The position numbers and the translations under genes were made by a program. The notes under the pieces are model-generated. The model was not told the DNA's origin. It searched no databases and saw only the letters and a list, made by a program, of their open reading frames with translations. From Mycobacterium sp. AT1 (GTDB taxonomy: Bacteria > Actinomycetota > Actinomycetes > Mycobacteriales > Mycobacteriaceae): a DNA stretch of 64,000 bases. The DNA is taken from the NCBI RefSeq assembly GCF_002043095.1, contig NZ_MVOC01000002.1, positions 124,001-188,000 on the forward strand. The letters are read 5' to 3'. Below are positions 8,690 to 17,090 of this stretch, piece after piece. Position 1 is the stretch's first letter; the number at the start of each line of letters is the position of its first letter.

Positions 8690-11248
8690 GTGACAGCGCA
8701 TCATGACGTCGTGGTCATCGGTAGCGGATTCTCAGGTCTGTACGCGGTGCACGAGTTCCGAGACCAGCTCGGCCTATCGGTACAAGGCTTCGACATGGCC
8801 GCAGGCGTGGGCGGCACCTGGTGGTGGAATCAGTATCCGGGTGCGCGATGCGATATCGAATCCGTGCATTACAGCTACTCGTTCTCCGACGAGATCCAGC
8901 GTGAGTGGTTATGGAGCGAGAAGTACCCCGCACAACCGGAGATCCTCGCGTACCTGCAGTTCGTCGCCGCGAAACTCGATCTCGAGCGGACATTCGAATT
9001 CGGAACGCGCGTAACGTCGTTGAGTTGGGACGAGTCGTCCACGCGCTGGACCGTCGCCGTCGGTGGCGAGGTCAGATGCACCGCCGATTTCGTAATCTCG
9101 GCGGTGGGTGTGTTGTCCAAAGCCAAGCAGCCCGAATTCCCCGGACTGGATACCTTCGGTGGCGAGCTGTACTCGACGAGCAGCTGGCCACACCACCCCG
9201 TCGACTTCACCGACAAGCGAGTCGCGGTGATCGGAACGGGATCCACGGGCATCCAGGTGATCCAGGAGATTGCCGACAAGGTCGGCCACCTGACGGTATT
9301 CCAGCGCACGCCCAACTACGCCGTACCGCTGCGCAACGAACCCGTTCCCGTCGAACGCCAACGGTGGAACGCAGACAACTGGCGAGACGTCCGAGCCGAT
9401 TCCCGCGACAGGGTCGGGGATATGCCGTTGGAGCGGGGGCTGCCCTCAGCCTTGGCAGTGGATCCCGAACAGCGCCGAGAGGTATACGAACGGCAATGGA
9501 ACAAGGGCGGTTTCAGCTTTCTGATCTCCACATTCGGCGATCTCATGTGGAACCGCGCCGCCAATGACACTGCCGCCGACTTCGTTCGCGAGAAGATCGC
9601 CCAACGCGTCGAAGACCCGGCCGTCGCCGCACTGCTCACGCCCCACGATCATGGCTACGGTGTCAAGCGCCCCGCGTTCGAAACGTCCTACTACGACAGC
9701 TTCAACCTCGACCATGTCGAGCTGGTCGACGTTCGGTCCACCCCGATCGAGGCGATCACACCGACCGGAATCCGGACGAGCAACTCCTCGTGGGATGTCG
9801 ACATCATCATCCTCGCAACCGGATTCGATGCTTTCACCGGACCTGTGCTGGCCATCCCGACCACAGGTCGAGACGGTGTGTCATTGCAGGAGCACTGGGC
9901 CGACGGGCCGAGGAACTACCTCGGCCTGCACATCGCCGGCTTCCCGAATCTGTTCTCAGTCGGCAACGTGCTCAGCGTGGCCTCCCAGACCAACACGCCA
10001 CTGATACTCGAAGACCACGTCGACTACATCGCGGGTCTCGTTGCCACACTGCGCCAACGAGGTGCCAGCACGGTTGACACGACGCTGGCTGCGGAGGAGG
10101 CGTGGACCACTCTCGTCAACGGTGTCTACGCGCGAAATCTGATGTCGGAATCGAAGACGTCGTGGTATTCGGGCGGAAACGTCGAGGGCAAGCCGAACAC
10201 CGCCTATGTGTTGGTCGTCGGCTCCCCCTTCTATCGCAAAGTTCTCAACGAAGTGGTGGACCGGGATTTTGCGGGATTGTCCGTGGACGAGAAACTTTCG
10301 CCGCTCCCTCCGCTCGTGACGGCCGACGCCGGTGCGGCGCTCGTACTCGCCGGGCTACTTGCCTTTGGCTCCCCGAAGATGGAAGACATGACGGTGGCCC
10401 AGATTCGCGAGATGAGCCACGGCGCAGCTGCCGCCGAAGATCCGGGCCCCGACGTACCAACGCACGACGTCGACGACCCGCGGGTGCGGGTGTACGTCTC
10501 GAAGGTGGACGGTCCCGCTCCCGTCATCCTGTTCTGTCACGGCGGAGGGTTCGTCTCGGGCTCGATCGCCACCGTCGATCCAACCTGCAGACGCCTGGCC
10601 GTCGAGAACAACGCGATCGTGGTCTCCGTCGAGTACCGACTCGCACCAGAGCATCCGTTTCCGGCGGCAAAGGACGACACCATCGCCGCGTTGCGCTGGA
10701 CCTACGACACCATCGCCGACTTCGGCGGCGATCCGACCCGTATCGTCGTGATGGGCGAGAGTGCGGGGGGCAATCTGGTGGCCCTCGCGGCCGTTTATGC
10801 CCGCGATGCGGGAATTCCGTTGGCGGCGCAGGTTCTCCTCTGCCCGGCGCTGGGCCCGGCGGCGCCCGTACCCTCTCACATCGAGTACGCCGACGGCTTC
10901 TTCCTGACGACCGCGGCGACGAAGAAGTTCTGGCAGATCTACCTGGCGGGCGCGGAGCTCTCCGAAGCCAGTGCGCCGCTTCGCATCGAGGATCTCACCG
11001 GCGTGGCTCCGGCTCTGCTGATCACATCCGAACTCGACCCGATCCGAGACGAGGGTGAACTCTATGCAGAGGCACTCGCGTCCGCCGGAGTGCCGGTGGA
11101 ATACCGATGCATGGACGGACTGATCCACGCATCGTTCACCGTCGCCACGGCGATACCAGCCGCCGTGGCGATCTACGACGCCATTTCGACCTATCTCGCG
11201 CCGATCACACAGTCGGCCGACCGAGTTGACGTGACCATCGACGCGTAG
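8690..11248 (+). CDS. Fusion: Baeyer-Villiger-type flavin monooxygenase (N) + HSL-type esterase (C)
   Basis: One 852-residue frame holds two enzymes. Residues 1-540 are a class B flavoprotein monooxygenase: FAD motif VVIGSGFSGLY (Gly11-Gly16), second Rossmann motif VAVIGTGSTGIQVIQEIAD, and the Baeyer-Villiger fingerprint region FGGELYSTSSWP at 156-167. The fingerprint's usual His is Ser (Ser162). Residues 560-845 are an alpha/beta hydrolase of the hormone-sensitive-lipase group: oxyanion HGGG at His617, GESAGG with nucleophile Ser691, Asp783 in SELDP and His813 in LIHASF, so the triad is complete. A ketone would become an ester in the first half and be cut to alcohol/phenol plus acid in the second. 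CGGAGG precedes the GTG start. No frameshift or stop separates the halves. Confidence 0.9.
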   Translation: MTAHHDVVVIGSGFSGLYAVHEFRDQLGLSVQGFDMAAGVGGTWWWNQYPGARCDIESVHYSYSFSDEIQREWLWSEKYPAQPEILAYLQFVAAKLDLERTFEFGTRVTSLSWDESSTRWTVAVGGEVRCTADFVISAVGVLSKAKQPEFPGLDTFGGELYSTSSWPHHPVDFTDKRVAVIGTGSTGIQVIQEIADKVGHLTVFQRTPNYAVPLRNEPVPVERQRWNADNWRDVRADSRDRVGDMPLERGLPSALAVDPEQRREVYERQWNKGGFSFLISTFGDLMWNRAANDTAADFVREKIAQRVEDPAVAALLTPHDHGYGVKRPAFETSYYDSFNLDHVELVDVRSTPIEAITPTGIRTSNSSWDVDIIILATGFDAFTGPVLAIPTTGRDGVSLQEHWADGPRNYLGLHIAGFPNLFSVGNVLSVASQTNTPLILEDHVDYIAGLVATLRQRGASTVDTTLAAEEAWTTLVNGVYARNLMSESKTSWYSGGNVEGKPNTAYVLVVGSPFYRKVLNEVVDRDFAGLSVDEKLSPLPPLVTADAGAALVLAGLLAFGSPKMEDMTVAQIREMSHGAAAAEDPGPDVPTHDVDDPRVRVYVSKVDGPAPVILFCHGGGFVSGSIATVDPTCRRLAVENNAIVVSVEYRLAPEHPFPAAKDDTIAALRWTYDTIADFGGDPTRIVVMGESAGGNLVALAAVYARDAGIPLAAQVLLCPALGPAAPVPSHIEYADGFFLTTAATKKFWQIYLAGAELSEASAPLRIEDLTGVAPALLITSELDPIRDEGELYAEALASAGVPVEYRCMDGLIHASFTVATAIPAAVAIYDAISTYLAPITQSADRVDVTIDA

Positions 11249-11265
11249 CCCCGCACCTGAAAGTG

Positions 11266-11310
11266 GATAGGCCAGCCCGCCGGGATCTCCGACGGCGAGG
11301 CTGGCCTATC
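11266..11310. terminator. Strong stem-loop between convergent genes
   Basis: GATAGGCCAGCC at 11266-11277 pairs perfectly with GGCTGGCCTATC at 11299-11310; the loop itself has CGCCG/CGGCG arms. It lies between the fusion gene and the convergent SDR, overlapping the SDR stop codon, and has no long T-tract. It probably acts as a terminator for both directions. Confidence 0.7.
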
Positions 11311-12076
11311 CCGCTGCGGTGATGCCACCGTCGATGACGATATCCGCCCCGTTGATATAGCCGGCCGCATCCGATGCCAGGAATGCCGCCAACGTCGCGA
11401 CATCCTCGGGTTGCCCAAGGCGCCCCGAGGGGATCGACTCGATGAGTCCCGAATTCCCCTGCGGCCCAAGGGCAGCGATGACATGGTCGGTGGCTGGAGT
11501 CACGATCAGGCCCGGGCTGATCGACACCGCGCGAATGTGGTGCGGAGCCCCGGAGACCATCAGATGCTTGGTGAATGCGAGCACCCCGCCCTTGGCGGCT
11601 CCGTGTGCGTGCTGGTGCACGAACTTCGCGCCGGTCTGACCTGCGACGCTGGCGATATTGATCACGACACCACCTCCGCGGGCCACCAGATGACTCCAGG
11701 CCGCCCGAGTACACAGGTAGACGATGTCGAGCTCGTGCGTGATGGAGAAGCGCCAATCCTCATAGGTAAGTTCATCCCACGGTCCGACCCGGGCGACCGA
11801 GGCATTGTTGTACAGCACGTCGATCCCGCCGTGAGCACGGACTGCGTCCTCGACCCAGCGGGCGGCGCCTTCTTCGGTGGCCAGGTCGACCGGATGCACC
11901 GAGTCCATCCGACCGCCGTTCTGCCGTACGAGGTCGACAGTCTCCTGAGCGCCTTGCGCATTGAGATCGCAGCCAACCACGATCGCGCCCTGTCGGGCGA
12001 ATTCGATTGCGGCGGCACGCCCCATACCGCCACCCGTACCGCTGATCAGCACCACTTTGCCGGAAAGGTCTGTCAT
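11306..12076 (-). CDS. SDR-family oxidoreductase
   Basis: A 256-residue classical SDR: VLISGTGGGMGRAAAIEFAR cofactor motif, DVLYNNASVAR, active-site HGAAKGGVLAF. The usual YxxxK is replaced here by HGAAK: the alignment position of the catalytic Tyr reads His (VHQHAHGAAKGG), with the Lys retained, which is unusual and may mean altered or lost activity. The C-terminus ends ADIVIDGGITAAG as in FabG-like enzymes. It is the last gene of a minus-strand run (P450, VAO-type oxidase, SDR) and would be expected to oxidise an alcohol made upstream. Confidence 0.83.
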   Translation of the reverse strand: MTDLSGKVVLISGTGGGMGRAAAIEFARQGAIVVGCDLNAQGAQETVDLVRQNGGRMDSVHPVDLATEEGAARWVEDAVRAHGGIDVLYNNASVARVGPWDELTYEDWRFSITHELDIVYLCTRAAWSHLVARGGGVVINIASVAGQTGAKFVHQHAHGAAKGGVLAFTKHLMVSGAPHHIRAVSISPGLIVTPATDHVIAALGPQGNSGLIESIPSGRLGQPEDVATLAAFLASDAAGYINGADIVIDGGITAAG

Positions 12077-12124
12077 GAAGCCGTTCCCGACGACTGGATA
12101 CCAACTACTGAAGTGGCCACGGCG

Positions 12125-13717
12125 CTACCGCGCAATCCGCTGTGCCGCAGGCCAGATTCCCTGCTTTCCGGGCGACAGGATTCCGCTTGGATCGACGGCG
12201 TCCTTGATCTTCTCTACGAAGCGCATATATGCGTGGTCGTTGAAGCTGTACTGATCGGCGGCTAGGTCCATGAAGTTCAAATGGGCGCGGTACTCCCCGT
12301 ACCCAATCTCCCCCGCTTCGCGGACCAGGTTGCTGGCCGTCTCGTAGGCCACCTTCGTTGCCTCCGAATCGGCGTAATCGAAGGACAATCCGGCGACGCT
12401 GACCGCGCTTCGTGCGTTGACCACGATGATGTCGACCATGTAGTCCAGGCCGGCGGCTTCGACTCGCTCGCCAAGGAATTTCTGCAATCGGTAGACGTCT
12501 TCTCCCCGCAGCGGAACCACCGGCGAGAAGCCCATGTGGCCGCCGTGCTTTCCGCCATACCAGCCACCCATCTCGGCCCAGCCGAGATTGGGCACTCCGG
12601 CCAACACACGGTCGGAGGGATTTTCCAGGTTGGCGATCTGCTCTGACGGGCATGTTGCGGCTCGGACGCGAGCTCCCGGGATCTGCGAGAACGCCGCCGT
12701 CGACTTCTCCAGATTGTGGTCGACGACGGCTTGGTCGCCGTACAGCGCGAAGCGCAGCATCCAACGCCCGACGTCAATGCTCTTGGCAATCTCGTCGATG
12801 GCCTCCTCGGGCACGGGCCTGGTCGGATCACCGTCGTACCACTGGCTTCGGGGTCCGAGCGTCGACGCGACCAACAGGGTGTTGAAGATGCACGGGACTC
12901 CGTCGACGGTGCCGTCGAGCCGCAGCCGACGAAGGATGTCGACCATCGGTACGAGGTCGGCGTCGGCGAAGACGTCGACCGTCACGTGGGTGATCGTTTC
13001 CACCGTCGGTGTCAGCCAGATGCCCATCTTGGTGACGATGCCGAAATTGGATTGCGTGAACAAAGCATCCAGCGCCGGACCGTAGCTGCGCCGGTAGAGG
13101 TTCCAACTTTCGTTGCCGGGCTGTGCACCCATCCCCGTGCGGAGCAGATCGCCGTCGGCCAGAACTACCTCCAGACCGCAAGGCGCCATGAAGTCCTTGC
13201 CGTTGGGCAGATAGGTGGTGCCGTTCTCCAGCGAGTTGCCCACCAGACTTCCCCACCCGAGATCGGGAACCGACAACATCAAACGCAAACCCCGAGACTG
13301 GATTTCGTCGTAGAGCTGCTGGAAGCTCACGCCAGGTTCGACCAGTGCGTAGGCGAGATCCTCGTTGATTTCCAGGATCTTGTTCATCCGACGCAGGTTG
13401 ACGGTCACCGAACCGGACAATCGCGGGGCCGAGCCACCGTAACCGTTGTTGCGTCCCTGGCTCTGCGTCCACAACGGCACGTTGTGGCGTTGTGCGATCC
13501 GGACGATCTGCTGTATTTGCTCGACGGATTCTGGTTGCACGACGGCGCCGGCGCGGAATCCATCCCACTCCTCCGGCTGGAAGGGGTCTCGAAATTCGCG
13601 CTTCGCCTCCTCTGACGTCAGCACCCACTGCGGCCCCACGACGTCGGCGAACTCCCGCAGAGCCGCGGCGAAGGAGGTTTCGGCTACCGGCACCGAATCA
13701 GCGGTCAAGAACGACAT
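12125..13717 (-). CDS. VAO/4-cresol-dehydrogenase-type FAD-linked oxidase
   Basis: About 530 residues from the ATG at 13717 (MSFLTADSVPVAETSF). The PCMH-type FAD domain is visible: FRAGAVVQPESVEQIQQIVR, VPLWTQSQGRNNGYGG, LVEPGVSFQQLYDEI and GWGSLVGNSLENGTTYLPNG. The C-terminal half has the substrate cap typical of the vanillyl-alcohol oxidase group, whose members oxidise 4-alkylphenols, eugenol-type compounds or 4-hydroxybenzyl alcohols. The frame is open 64 codons further 5', but that extension lies in the P450 3' end and is not family-like. CGGAGG precedes the start region; a TTG at 13723 is an alternative start. It probably oxidises a para-side chain of a phenol in the same operon as the P450. 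Confidence 0.87.
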   Translation of the reverse strand: MSFLTADSVPVAETSFAAALREFADVVGPQWVLTSEEAKREFRDPFQPEEWDGFRAGAVVQPESVEQIQQIVRIAQRHNVPLWTQSQGRNNGYGGSAPRLSGSVTVNLRRMNKILEINEDLAYALVEPGVSFQQLYDEIQSRGLRLMLSVPDLGWGSLVGNSLENGTTYLPNGKDFMAPCGLEVVLADGDLLRTGMGAQPGNESWNLYRRSYGPALDALFTQSNFGIVTKMGIWLTPTVETITHVTVDVFADADLVPMVDILRRLRLDGTVDGVPCIFNTLLVASTLGPRSQWYDGDPTRPVPEEAIDEIAKSIDVGRWMLRFALYGDQAVVDHNLEKSTAAFSQIPGARVRAATCPSEQIANLENPSDRVLAGVPNLGWAEMGGWYGGKHGGHMGFSPVVPLRGEDVYRLQKFLGERVEAAGLDYMVDIIVVNARSAVSVAGLSFDYADSEATKVAYETASNLVREAGEIGYGEYRAHLNFMDLAADQYSFNDHAYMRFVEKIKDAVDPSGILSPGKQGIWPAAQRIAR

Positions 13718-13749
13718 GGACAAGATGAGCCTCCGGAATGTTGTTGGGG

Positions 13750-14940
13750 TTAAGCGGCTATGACACGTGCAGGTGCGCTCTTGAGCGCTCGGATGGTGTT
13801 GCTGAGATAACGCTCGGGCTCGGCGGTGAGCTCGATTCGAGCAACTCGCCTCGCCAGTGCGGCCAGGATCGCGGGCCCCTCGATCCGGGCCAGACCCTGA
13901 CCCAGACACGAATGAATCCCGTAGCCAAAGGCAAGATGGCCGCCAGATCTGCGTGATATGTCGAAACGGTCCGGGTCAGCGAAGCGACGCTCGTCCCTGT
14001 TGGCGGACGCATACATCGCCACCACCCGATCCCCCTCGGCGATCGGAACGTCACCGATCATGGTGTCGCGGGTGGCACCGCGGGCGAAGAAGCGCACGGG
14101 TGATTCGAACCGTAGCGTCTCCTCGAAGACCTGTCCGGCCAGAGACGGATTCGCCCGCAAGGCCGCCCACGCCTCGGGATGGGTTGCCAGCAGCCATATC
14201 GCGCTTCCTGTGGCACTGATGGTGGTGTCCATCCCGGCGACGACGAAACCGCTCAGCAGGTGGAAGGTTTCGTCAGGTCGAGCCCGGCCCGCGTCCACCG
14301 CATCGTGGACGGCCGCTCCCCAACTGTTGGGCGCGATGTTCTCGCGACTCATCGCAGTCCCGACGTACTCGATGACTCGTGGAATATTCGGCAGGACCTT
14401 CAAGTAGCGCTCGTTGGCCGGGCCGAAGGCGTTGAACCCCGCGTCGGCGAGGATGAGCAAGTTGTCCCGGCCGTCCACGGGAAGGCCGACGAGGTCCGAC
14501 ACGATCTTGATGGGAAACGGCTGGGCCAGGTCTTGGACGATGTCGAACTCACCCAGGGCGACCAGAGCTGCGACGTGGCTGTCTGCCTGCTCCTCGATGT
14601 CGGCCCGGAGCTTGCGTAGCGCCCGTGGGGACGTGTGCTCGGACAGGATGCTGCGCAGCCGGGTGTGATCGGGCGGGTCGCTCCCGAGCAGACCGCCCTT
14701 GGGAACCTCCGGCCTGTCGGGCTCGAAGCCCGGAAACGGATACGAGGAAAACAAACCATGGTCGCCCAGGACGGCATGCACGTCGTCGTATCGACTGACC
14801 GCCCATGCGTTGTGAGCGCTCAGCCATACCGCAGGGCCCGCGTCACGAAGGTGTCGATACGTGAGATAGGGGTCACGGATCACCTCGTCGGTGAAGAGAT
14901 CTCCTGCGAACGACGCGACTTCGGGCTTGAGTGCCACCAT
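13750..14940 (-). CDS. Cytochrome P450
   Basis: A 396-residue soluble bacterial P450. The I-helix oxygen-binding motif is GFVVAGMDTTISATG, the K-helix ExxR is in EETLRFESPVRFF, and the haem loop is FGYGIHSCLGQGLAR with the Cys thiolate ligand. It needs electrons from a ferredoxin, and a [3Fe-4S]-type ferredoxin is encoded in the same gene run (16862-17071), but no dedicated reductase is nearby. Start ATG 14940 is chosen for its GGAAAG ribosome site and because longer frames add an untypical arginine-rich leader. Likely roles are hydroxylation or oxidative O-demethylation of an aromatic; the substrate is unproven. Its promoter region carries the 21-bp motif described at 15158. Confidence 0.92.
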   Translation of the reverse strand: MVALKPEVASFAGDLFTDEVIRDPYLTYRHLRDAGPAVWLSAHNAWAVSRYDDVHAVLGDHGLFSSYPFPGFEPDRPEVPKGGLLGSDPPDHTRLRSILSEHTSPRALRKLRADIEEQADSHVAALVALGEFDIVQDLAQPFPIKIVSDLVGLPVDGRDNLLILADAGFNAFGPANERYLKVLPNIPRVIEYVGTAMSRENIAPNSWGAAVHDAVDAGRARPDETFHLLSGFVVAGMDTTISATGSAIWLLATHPEAWAALRANPSLAGQVFEETLRFESPVRFFARGATRDTMIGDVPIAEGDRVVAMYASANRDERRFADPDRFDISRRSGGHLAFGYGIHSCLGQGLARIEGPAILAALARRVARIELTAEPERYLSNTIRALKSAPARVIAA

Positions 14941-15157
14941 GGCTGACCACTTTCCGTTTGGGTCGGGGTATCTGGGTTCATGAGCATCAGCCCAGGGCGG
15001 ACGCGGTATCCCGTGGTCCTGCGGGCCGCGAGGAACGTGTTCGACGCTTCGCTTTCGACTGCGGCTAAGCACATCTCGTCCACAGAAGTCCCTCTATGCA
15101 CAACGCTCGCATGGCGGGCACCACGTACAAACCAATGTGTGACGGCAACCACTACGA

Positions 15158-15178
15158 ATGTAAACATAGATTCGCATT
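15158..15178. promoter_or_regulatory. 21-bp imperfect palindrome, copy 1 (P450 promoter)
   Basis: Sequence ATGTAAAC, then ATAGA, then TTCGCATT. On the minus strand it reads as ATGNNAA-N6-TTNNCAT, a TetR-style imperfect palindrome. The 290-base gap between the TetR gene end and the P450 start has no other obvious element. Two further copies lie at 19793 and 19889 (see findings). The likely binder is the TetR protein at 15231-15902. Confidence 0.65.
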
Positions 15179-15230
15179 CGGTGCGGAGCTTGTCAAGAGG
15201 CGGACGGGGACTCTTTCGTCCGGCGGATCG

Positions 15231-15902
15231 TCAGGATTCGGTGGGTGAGCCCGCGAGTGGAGGATTGAGCAAATAGCCAGTGACCGCCACCCTCAACTGA
15301 CCCATGAGGGCATCCCACGGCAGGGGGCGAGCGGACTCCAGGTTCTCGCCATTTATCACCCGGTGCGCACAAGCGCCGTAGGTGAGCCGGTACGCGAAAT
15401 CGATGGCCTCTTCGACATCGGGATGGTGGCGGATCGCCGGTGCAGACAACATCACGGTGTCACGAAACATTTTGCCGCCGTGGATACTCGCCGCCGAACC
15501 CTCGGCGAAGACCGTTGCACTTCGGGTGCCGAGGAGCATGAATACGCGCATCAAGAGCTCGTGGGCACGGAACGTCTCGACGACCCCCAACACGGCCGCA
15601 CCGATCACCTCGGCCGGTGGACTCGCCGCACTCAGGCCCGTATCGGCCACGCGCTGAGACATCTCCGTGCGGAATTCTTCGGTGAACCGGGCCTGAATGG
15701 CGGCCAGTAGCCGCTCCTTATCCCCGAATCGCCGGTAGACGCTGCCAACCGAGACGCCTGCGTCTTCGGCGACCGCGGCCACCGTGAGCGCTTCGGCGCC
15801 CCCTTCTTCCAGCAGGCGCGTCCCCGCAGCGAAGAGTCGGTCCTGGGTTATCCGACTGCGTGATTGAAGGGCCGGGGGGACGGAAGACGCCTCGCTGCTC
15901 AC
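15231..15902 (-). CDS. TetR-family transcriptional regulator
   Basis: A 223-residue repressor. The N-terminal HTH is TVAAVAEDAGVSVGSVYRRF followed by GDKERLLAAIQARF (residues about 30-70); the C-terminal ligand domain is variable. It sits inside the minus-strand aromatic gene run, between the EthD gene and the P450. By position it is the best candidate for binding the repeated 21-bp palindrome found before the P450 and between the divergent hydroxylase and dioxygenase genes. The ATG at 15902 (MSSEASSVPP) is the only well-placed start. Confidence 0.88.
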   Translation of the reverse strand: MSSEASSVPPALQSRSRITQDRLFAAGTRLLEEGGAEALTVAAVAEDAGVSVGSVYRRFGDKERLLAAIQARFTEEFRTEMSQRVADTGLSAASPPAEVIGAAVLGVVETFRAHELLMRVFMLLGTRSATVFAEGSAASIHGGKMFRDTVMLSAPAIRHHPDVEEAIDFAYRLTYGACAHRVINGENLESARPLPWDALMGQLRVAVTGYLLNPPLAGSPTES

Positions 15903-16017
15903 GGATGGAGTCTACGACGGCCAAGCGGCGAAAGACCGCCTAGATGTGAACGTGCGCTCCGTTGTAGGAGACCGCGCTGGGTGTGGGTGATGGTCTGAGC
16001 GGCATCGTCGCAGCCGT

Positions 16018-16764
16018 TCAGCCATCGTTGGCCGTGAGGTCATCGAAGATGATCACCTCGCGGCTCAACAAGAAGAACGAGTGTGAGAGCTGGAACAACC
16101 CGTCGCCACTCAGGCATTCTTGGAGTGCACGTTCGTACGCTCGAAAGGCCGGTAGCGCATTGTCCTGATCAAACCACAGCGCGAGATACGCACTGTAAGA
16201 GGGCTGTTCAGCACCACCGAAGTATTCGGTCATCGAGCTGGCGGGCACCGAGACGTTCCACTCACACCCGCGGAAATGTTCAGCAAGGTCGGGCCGATCG
16301 ACGACGAGCTGCTCGTGGGCCTGGCGCCAGCGCTCGTGAAAGTGCACGGCTGGTATTCCCTCAGCGGCCGACAAGAAGTGCAAGACCTTCACCGCGTCGG
16401 GCCCACCGCTTGGTGCTTGAGCTCGGTCTTCGGTGACCAACATGCTCAGCGCGGAGGGCAAGTCGCTGAAGTTGGCCCCATCGGGTCCCACCACGTCGCG
16501 CGTGTACGGGTCGGCGAACGTCCGACCCATCGCCTCGAAATCGTCGAAGTACAACTCCGTCACCGAGTCACGCGGCAAGCACACCTGGTATTCGGCATCA
16601 CCATCAGCCCCGTACGCACTGTCGAAGACGTGGTTCTGCACATACTTGCGGACTGTGAGCTTGTTTGCCAACGCGATCTTCGCGTGGGTGACTCGGATGT
16701 AATCCGCATACTCGTTATGCGTCATATTGGGCCGACGCCGAAGAACGGCAACCAATTTGATCAT
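16018..16764 (-). CDS. EthD-domain protein (tandem dimeric alpha-beta barrel)
   Basis: About 248 residues from the ATG at 16764, with AGGAGA six bases upstream. The first half starts MIKLVAVLRRRPNMTHNEYA and continues DYIRVTHAKIA, a typical EthD/ferredoxin-like-fold entry; a second similar unit begins KVLHFLSAAEGIPAVHFHER. So it looks like two fused EthD repeats. EthD proteins accompany P450 or ring-modifying enzymes, and some act as small isomerases or lyases of polyketide/aromatic rings. Location directly after the ferredoxin and before the TetR/P450 genes supports a role in the same pathway. Exact reaction unknown. Confidence 0.78.
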   Translation of the reverse strand: MIKLVAVLRRRPNMTHNEYADYIRVTHAKIALANKLTVRKYVQNHVFDSAYGADGDAEYQVCLPRDSVTELYFDDFEAMGRTFADPYTRDVVGPDGANFSDLPSALSMLVTEDRAQAPSGGPDAVKVLHFLSAAEGIPAVHFHERWRQAHEQLVVDRPDLAEHFRGCEWNVSVPASSMTEYFGGAEQPSYSAYLALWFDQDNALPAFRAYERALQECLSGDGLFQLSHSFFLLSREVIIFDDLTANDG

Positions 16765-16861
16765 CTTCACTCTCCTGACTGGCCCTGTAAGAGGCGGTGG
16801 TGTGTGCCTGCAAGCTGCCTGTGCTTGGCGATCGGAATTCGGTGATTCGCAGCGACGGCAG

Positions 16862-17071
16862 TCACCGCTGTTGCAGTGCACTGATGCGTAGGGCAGCGAC
16901 TGGACAGGCCCCGGTACCGGCCTCGGCCATGGCCTGCAGTTCTGCGGGGACATCCGTCACGAGAAGCTCTAGTTCGCCCTCGTCGTCAAGGTGGAAGATC
17001 TCCGGAGCCAGCTGTTCGCACAGACCATGGCCCTCACACCGATCACGATCGAATTCGATGTGTCCCAACAT
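16862..17071 (-). CDS. [3Fe-4S]-type ferredoxin, P450 partner type
   Basis: A 69-residue protein. The cluster-binding pattern is CEGHGLC (Cys12, Cys18, with His in the middle of the loop instead of the fourth Cys) and a C-terminal GACPVAAL Cys. This three-Cys CxxHxxC arrangement is characteristic of small actinobacterial ferredoxins that feed P450s. GGAGG lies six bases before the ATG at 17071. It is probably the electron donor to the P450 at 13750-14940. It starts 20 bases after the hydrolase gene in the same direction. Confidence 0.93.
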   Translation of the reverse strand: MLGHIEFDRDRCEGHGLCEQLAPEIFHLDDEGELELLVTDVPAELQAMAEAGTGACPVAALRISALQQR

Positions 17072-17090
17072 GATTGCCTCCTTGGTTGAT

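Noticed and set aside
13718..13909. Longer N-terminus of the VAO-type oxidase
   Set aside because: The additional residues overlap the P450 3' end and are Arg/Ser/His-rich, unlike the family; CGGAGG supports a start near 13717.
15935..15960. Fourth copy of the 21-bp motif before the TetR gene itself
   Set aside because: ATGTGAAC is shared with the start of the motif, but only about 11 of 21 bases match overall, which is not above expectation.
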